From Oncomelania hupensis (Eukaryota > Mollusca > Gastropoda > Littorinimorpha > Pomatiopsidae), in NCBI GenBank assembly GCA_036898135.1, contig CM072515.1:16577411-16641410 (forward strand): DNA of 64,000 bases. Direction: 5' to 3'. Under the pieces are notes generated by a model. That model was not told the origin of the DNA. It ran no database searches and worked only from the letters and a program-made list of their open reading frames with translations. The position numbers and the translations under genes were made by a program. Of this stretch, positions 63,905 to 64,000 are shown piece after piece; positions within the stretch are counted from its first letter, which is position 1; each line of letters starts with the position of its first letter.

Positions 63905-64000
63905 GGTTGAAGCCAATTTGGTAAGACAGGACCATCAGCCTACATTCCAAGACTGCTTGTCATTTCCTATACGCTTGCGAAACATGGACCCTCACAGCAG
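63905..64000 (+). pseudogene. RTE-like LINE fragment at the window edge
   Basis: The + strand reads LKPIW, then after a stop DRTISLHSKTACHF and LYACETWTLTA, the same C-terminal stretch as in the LINE at 58944-62268 but opposite in orientation and with a deletion before LYACETW. It continues past the window. Confidence 0.75.

Overview
The window is eukaryotic nuclear DNA: AT-rich, intron-containing, full of microsatellites, with eukaryote-type splice sites and a dense mosaic of LINEs, LTR elements and terminal-inverted-repeat (TIR) DNA elements. Gene content and repeat style suggest a marine invertebrate, probably a mollusc. That is an inference; no rRNA, mitochondrial or other species-diagnostic gene is present.

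Two host genes can be supported. On the + strand a TIGAR-type phosphatase gene (histidine-phosphatase / phosphoglycerate-mutase superfamily) runs from 7210 to 31986 in five coding exons: 7210-7241, 22618-22655, 24014-24204, 29183-29293 and 30916-31986. All junctions are phase-compatible and give a 480-residue protein. On the - strand a gene with a C-terminal SOCS box lies in three coding exons (57215-56858, 56208-56030, 54625-53630; 510 residues if the first ATG is the start), and its N-terminus is seven tandem 15-residue repeats. A - strand terminal exon (20808-20993) with its own poly(A) signal sits inside TIGAR intron 1, and a few orphan exon-like segments are listed at low confidence.

Layout. 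1-2162: an old Ty3/gypsy relic split by a solo LTR. 2163-7209: mostly unassigned, with a LINE tail at 5595-5957. 7242-22617 (TIGAR intron 1): a young complete-ended Ty3/gypsy element (8243-14015), a 2.1-kb TIR element between AT microsatellites (14970-17066), a tandem duplication split by a solo LTR (18452-19057), and a zone scattered with the motif GTACATAACTTCA. 22656-30915 (introns 2-4): a TTAA-flanked MITE, a three-level nest of elements, a hAT-like relic, an RNase H LINE relic and TTAGGG-rich satellite DNA. 31987-53600: TIGAR 3' flank, a foldback element and two dispersed repeat families (called A and B here) with LINEs inserted in them. 53630-57215: the SOCS-box gene. 57300-64000: a family B copy split by an RTE-like LINE that is itself split by a (CAA)n-tailed retroelement, then a pogo-like MITE and another RTE fragment at the edge.

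The host genes show no obvious functional link. The main interest is the element archaeology: four nested insertions readable from target-site duplications, a young gypsy element with integrase upstream of a deleted reverse transcriptase, and a repeat family that scatters TCAAGGTCA nuclear-receptor-type half sites.
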